Source: Chara braunii (lineage: Eukaryota > Streptophyta > Charophyceae > Charales > Characeae). Taken from it: DNA of 39,729 nt. The notes under the pieces are model-generated. The model was not told the origin of the DNA, ran no database searches, and worked only from the letters and a program-made list of their open reading frames with translations. This document shows, one piece after another, positions 35,563 through 39,729 of this stretch (its first letter is position 1; each line of letters begins with the position of its first letter). The stretch is taken from contig BFEA01000001.1 of assembly GCA_003427395.1 (NCBI GenBank), positions 11,403,787 through 11,443,515 on the forward strand, read 5' to 3'. Position numbers and translations under genes: made by a program.

Positions 35563-38324
35563 ATGCAAGACAATAAACTCTGAGTGGGCACTTGGAACGT
35601 AAGGGGACTAGGGGACAAAAACGGTAAGAAGAAGAAGGCTCGCCTGAAAACGTGGATTCATAAGACTCATGTATAGATCATCCTTCTCCAAGAAACAAAA
35701 CTGAATGATGTAAAAATCAGGAAGTTGGAGGGATGGTGGAATGAACCACAATGGTGGTCGCCAGCCAAAGGCTCCGAAGGAGGCACAACCATACTGATCC
35801 ATAACAGTTCGCAAATCATTATTATCGATAATTGGCAGGACTCCCTTGGAAGATGGAATTGGATCAATCTCCTCCTCGAGGGGGAGGAATGGACCTTCAT
35901 GTCGATGTATTTTCCATCAGACCACAAAGAGCGGTCCCAGTTTATGGAAACGGTGGATTTTATCATTCCAAACTCTCCGAACCTCATTATTGGTGGAGTT
36001 GGAATGTACCTTTAGACCCGCTCCTGGACTCGGTCAACGGCAACGACAGCAACACAGACAACAAAACACTAAAAACCTTGAAGTTCTTGAGAGGGCACGA
36101 ATTGAGAGACGCCTATCGCTCCCTACATCCGGATATAATCCCTTTCACATGGTGCGCGACATCCTGCATCCCAACCAAAAGACGGTTGGATCACAAGTTT
36201 GTCAGAGAACCGATTTGGGACAGAGCGCTGTCCACCGGAATAGACACACATCCAATGTCCGACCATAAACCTATCACCCTCAATCTGAGCATCACCAATA
36301 TGACAGTCCATAAGCAGTCAATCTTCCGCCTAAATGTACACATCCTTGAGGATGATGGGATCCCGCTCCGGGTCAAAAAATATTGGAACCAATGGCTTAA
36401 AGATGAAACAAAGGACGTCCCCTATCACCAAAGGCAGGATGAAGGGATAAGGGAAACAAATAGTTTGCCAAGTACCTTTCAATTCATACTAGTCAATGAA
36501 CAACACAACGAAGAAGCCGACTTTCGCATGAGAGTAGAAAATGCCGAAAGACATATGACCCATAACAGCCCTGCAATAGAGTACTGGACTGAGAAGAGGA
36601 ACATAACTTTGCACAACTGGCAAGAGTTTCATATTAGAAGAGAGGAAACATGGGCCGGATATTCCTCTGCATCCAAGATTATAACAGACGACCGTATGTC
36701 CAAGACATTCTTCGCAAAAGCTTCTTCAAAAAGAGGTAGCTCTGAGATGAGAGAGATGACTCACTCATTCCAACCGGATGAACCAGTAGCAAAAACTATT
36801 GAAGACGTATGTGAGTATTTCAGGCTTTTCTATGCCCACCTTCTGACAACAGAGAAAAACCCGGGTGCATCACTAATACCGGGCGAGGAAGCGAACCAGT
36901 TATGGGGATCACAAGAGGAACATCAAAACGAGAATTTCTATACGCTGAGCTGACTCTGGAGGAACTAACAACAACCATGGCCAACATGACTAGAGGCAAA
37001 TGTCGAGGCCTAGATAACCTGCCTATTGAATTATATGCGAGGTATTGGACAATTTTTGGCCCAATACTACTGAAGGCATTCAATGAGGTCCTTAGGGGAG
37101 AAAGACTTGGAACCGGCATGATGGAGGGTGCCATCACTCTGCTATACAAGAAAAATAACAAAGCAGACATACGGAACTACAGACTTATTACACTTCTGAA
37201 TGCGAGTGGTAAGATAATGGCCAAAGCACTTTCAATCAGAATTGTCAAGATTCAACCCTCACTGGTATACCCAGATCAATCCGGGTTTGCCCATGGGAGG
37301 CAGATCTTGGACAATGTGATGACCATCGCCCAGAGCATGGAAATCATCAAGAAGTGAGAATCTGACGAGGTTATACTCTTAATAGACTTCGAAAAAACCT
37401 ATGACAAAGTTAATTGGACCTTCGTAATAAAAGTATTGAGTAGAAGGGGCTTCGACCGTAACTACCAAAGATGGGTTAAAGACCTATATGAAGACTCAAG
37501 CGCTTCGGTTATTGTCAATGGACTCAGGTCGGAACTCTTCAAACTCACAAGATTCCTGAGACAACGGTGCCCACTAGCACCTTTGCTCTATGTCCTCCAG
37601 CAAGAAGTTCTCCTGAAAATGCTAAGAGAATCTCCAACTGTCCACGGTCTGAGGATAAATCCTACACTAGAAATCGAAACCTCAACCTTGGCCGACAACC
37701 TCTCCATCATTTCGGACAACACGACCTCGTCTCTACATAAAGTAGCCAACTGTTTGCAGATATTTGAAAGAGCTTCGAAAGCCAAGGTAAGCTGGAGTAA
37801 ATCCGTGGTCCTCAATGAGGACAACACTCCACCGGTCATCAATATGGGAATGGAGGTTAGGAACAACAACACCTCTGAGCAATTCCTAGGAATAGAAATT
37901 TCCTACTTGGATTGCAAAACCAAACAGAACCAGATCTTGGAAGATAAGATCAATGACAGGCTAGTAATCTGGTCCCAAGTGTGGTCAATCTCCCTCTTCG
38001 GCGGGGCAGTAATCATCAATGTTAGGGTTTTATCGACAATTTGGTATGTCATTTCCCTTCGTGAAATTGATCAAAGTACAGCGGAAAAAATCAAGAAAGA
38101 TATTTCTAGAAATCTTTGGAAAGGATCAGTGGCATGTAAGGGTTTCCTTCCCAAAGTTGCACGGTGGAAAATTACTCAGAAAAAGAGCGAGGGGGGACTG
38201 GGTTTACTGGACCCAATCACCCCAAACCAGGCTTTACTGGCCAAATGGGTAATTCAAGGACCGTTGGACCTAGATCCCAAGCCCTGGTCCGCCTTGATGG
38301 AAGCAATCCTCGCTGAGGAATGGG
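35563..38324 (+). pseudogene. LINE ORF2 (AP-type endonuclease plus reverse transcriptase), 3'-interrupted
   Basis: The start at 35,563 gives MQDNKL, a TGA, then GTWNVRGLGDKNG. Endonuclease motifs: IILLQETKL (after a TAG), SMYFPSDHKERSQFM, GG(D)WNVP with a one-base deletion near 36,000 that removes the catalytic Asp codon, RLDHKFV and MSDHKPITLNL. A second shift lies near 36,920. RT motifs: KCRGLDNLPIELY, ITLLYKKNNKADIRNYRLIT, YPDQSGFAHGRQILDN, then an in-frame TGA at 37,355. Motif A is LIDFEKTYDKVNW (usual EKAYD), motif B is FLRQRCPLAPLLY (usual RQGCPL), motif C is STLADNLSI (37,688-37,699, where LADD is expected). KVSWSKSVVLN and EQFLGIEISYLD follow. The frame then runs to LMEAILAEEW, where the LTR-like sequence starts. 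There is no RNase H or zf-RVT in the window for this copy. Confidence 0.85.
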
Positions 38325-38470
38325 TGTGACGCCCAACCTCACGCCCAACGCGACTTCCTGTTTTCGAAGTGATAGGGGGCCCGGAAGTGCGTTGTAGGGG
38401 TGTGCCAAGGATTTTAGGAAAGTGGGTTGGAGTCCCAGGTCGAAACTAAGATCTTCGGTGTCAAGTTCCA
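38325..38470 (+). mobile_element. start of an LTR-like element inserted in LINE ORF2
   Basis: TGTGACGCCCAACCTCACGC begins exactly where LINE similarity stops. The first ~120 bp match, block by block, the inverted fragment at 29,702-29,577. A TG start with GACGCCC is common in plant Ty3-type LTRs. The end of the LTR, a primer-binding site and coding regions are not recognised before the window ends, so only the start is called. Confidence 0.5.
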
Positions 38471-39659
38471 AGGGTGGAAATGCAAGTGGTTTTTGTGTAG
38501 GGTCAGGTCTTGGGTTTTGCCTTTCTCAGGGTCGAGCGGCTAATTTCGTCGGTCCCGTCGCCTCGGGAGGACCCACACCTGGTGCACTGGCGGAACAAAG
38601 TGGGTGTCTCTCTGTTCAATCATCTGTCGCCGGTGGGTTTCACAGATCTTCGAGTTCGACGTGGACGACCTTGGGCGGAGACTGTTATCGGTGCTCATCT
38701 TCGGAGCGTGTCCGTCGCACGAATCCCGCAACCCGATAGGTGTTGTACTGACGACACTCCGAACACGGCTTACTGGCCCTGCAATGCGCGATCGAATCCC
38801 AGGGAACTATCGTCAAATGGTGACAGGGGAGAAGGAGATAAAATGGAGGGAAGTCGGTTTCAATGGCGACAAATCCCGGCGTAAGGTGGTACTGATAATT
38901 ATGGGGGTCGGGGTAATTTGGGGTTCGGGGGTTCCGTCTAAGAGCCTAGCGAAAGTCCCAAGCACACAACCGATCGTCCTCCGTTTGACAAGGGTAGGCC
39001 GGAAGCCGTAAGTTTGATCGGCGGAAGAATTGCTCGTTCTCCCAGTATTCTCTGTACTCGGGGTTCCTCAGACTGACATGGTCCGTGATCGAGAATGGAA
39101 CGTCGTCATCCATATTTGACAAGATGGGCTGTATTTATTCATTTGGCCATGCAGAGAGAGGGGCCGCCAGGTCATGCAAACACGCGCATACTACGTGACG
39201 ACTGTCGTTTGGCGATCACTCGTATGTGTGCGTGCACATGATCTGTTCCCACCGAATTCGAATCAACTCAAATGGATTAGAGGACCGTTCGTCGAGCGAA
39301 AGAAAAGAAATGAACATTCATTCTTATGCATCAGATAACTCATACTCCGGCATACACATCGAGGGCAACCTACTCATTATGCATACATCTGGTCGCGGGA
39401 GACAGCCTGATCACACATCCGACCATCGCAATGACATATCCATTTTATTTAAAAAACGGGCAAGACCACATATGTGCCCCCACACATAAAGTCATCAATA
39501 CAATAAAAAACGAGGAGGTGGGGGAGGTCAAAGATGCCTCATACATCAATCGAAGAAAAAGATAGAAAGGTCCAAAAATGCCGCAACCAAGAATGGTCGA
39601 AGCCAGAGATCAAAATTACGCAGAAGATGCAAGAAAACAATTCCCACTTCAGCACACCG

Positions 39660-39663
<4 letters not shown>
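38471..39663. other. no recognised gene (possible LTR-element interior)
   Basis: Overlapping plus-strand frames at 38,422-39,011 show no known domain. A GGGG-rich stretch (38,901-38,935) is present. It could belong to the LTR-like element that starts at 38,325. Confidence 0.3.

Positions 39664-39729
<66 letters not shown>
39664..39729. repeat. (CT)n microsatellite at the window edge
   Basis: An uninterrupted CT tract of at least 66 bp continuing past the end of the window. Confidence 0.98.

Larger units (their letters stand above)
33226..38324 (+). mobile_element. near full-length L1-type LINE, 3' end cut off by an LTR-like insertion
   Basis: ORF1 (33,226-35,501) is followed after about 60 bp by ORF2 (35,563 onward). 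Both start codons are present. The 3' third of ORF2, the 3' UTR and poly(A) are missing because an LTR-like sequence begins at 38,325. The element is inactive: there are several single-base shifts and stops in both frames, and the RT active site is altered. It shares its ORF1 layout with the minus-strand remnant at 3.5-4.2 kb. Confidence 0.85.

Noticed and set aside
38422-39011. Overlapping plus-strand frames as a host gene
   Set aside because: No domain, two or three frames open at once, and the location is inside a probable LTR element.

Overview
The window looks like nuclear DNA of a streptophyte (land plant or charophyte alga). The evidence is plant-type L1 LINEs with a CCHC-bearing ORF1 and an endonuclease/RT ORF2, 26S rRNA pieces, MITE-like inverted-repeat elements, long microsatellites and many assembly ambiguities. 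I cannot name the species. I found no intact host gene. The window is a layered graveyard of mobile elements separated by AT-rich or low-complexity DNA.

Layout. 1-3.4 kb is GC-rich and unassigned except for two opposed pieces of 26S rRNA. 3.5-4.2 kb (minus) is a LINE ORF1 remnant. 4.6-6.7 kb holds members of a repeat family with an AT-rich core, plus a tRNA-like SINE head. 7.4-8.9 kb has a ~120-bp tandem array followed by a series of dispersed hairpins whose arms covary. 10.4-11.05 kb holds two larger opposed 26S pieces. 11.5-17.2 kb is AT-rich with an eroded LINE ORF2. 17.4-18.4 kb is microsatellite, a 149-bp MITE and poly(T). 19.4-20.9 kb (minus) is a decayed retrotransposon gag. 21.4-24.3 kb contains several non-autonomous DNA elements (one with a perfect 12-bp TIR and 6-bp target duplication, one MULE-like), a 36-bp minisatellite, a 450-bp purine tract and a 125-bp duplication. 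25.55-25.96 kb is a further 26S fragment.

The most notable object is at about 26-29.55 kb on the minus strand. It is a Penelope-like retroelement with permuted order: a SAP-like N-terminal segment, then a GIY-YIG endonuclease, then a CxC linker, then the RT. This matches the N-terminal-endonuclease clade (Chlamys/Naiad). It ends in a 910-bp assembly gap beside a (GA)n microsatellite and the 26S fragment. The endonuclease-to-RT part stays in one frame for about 2.1 kb but carries nine in-frame stops.

Downstream is a clear nested insertion: a 5'-truncated LINE tail inside a Harbinger-like MITE, with a 12-bp target duplication. A nearly complete L1-type LINE follows (33.2-38.3 kb). It is dead through single-base frameshifts, stops and an RT active-site change (LADD to LADN), and is interrupted at 38,325 by an LTR-like sequence starting TGTGACGCCC. 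A diverged inverted copy of that sequence lies at 29.6-29.7 kb. The elements do not form a pathway; their relations are those of successive insertion, duplication and decay.
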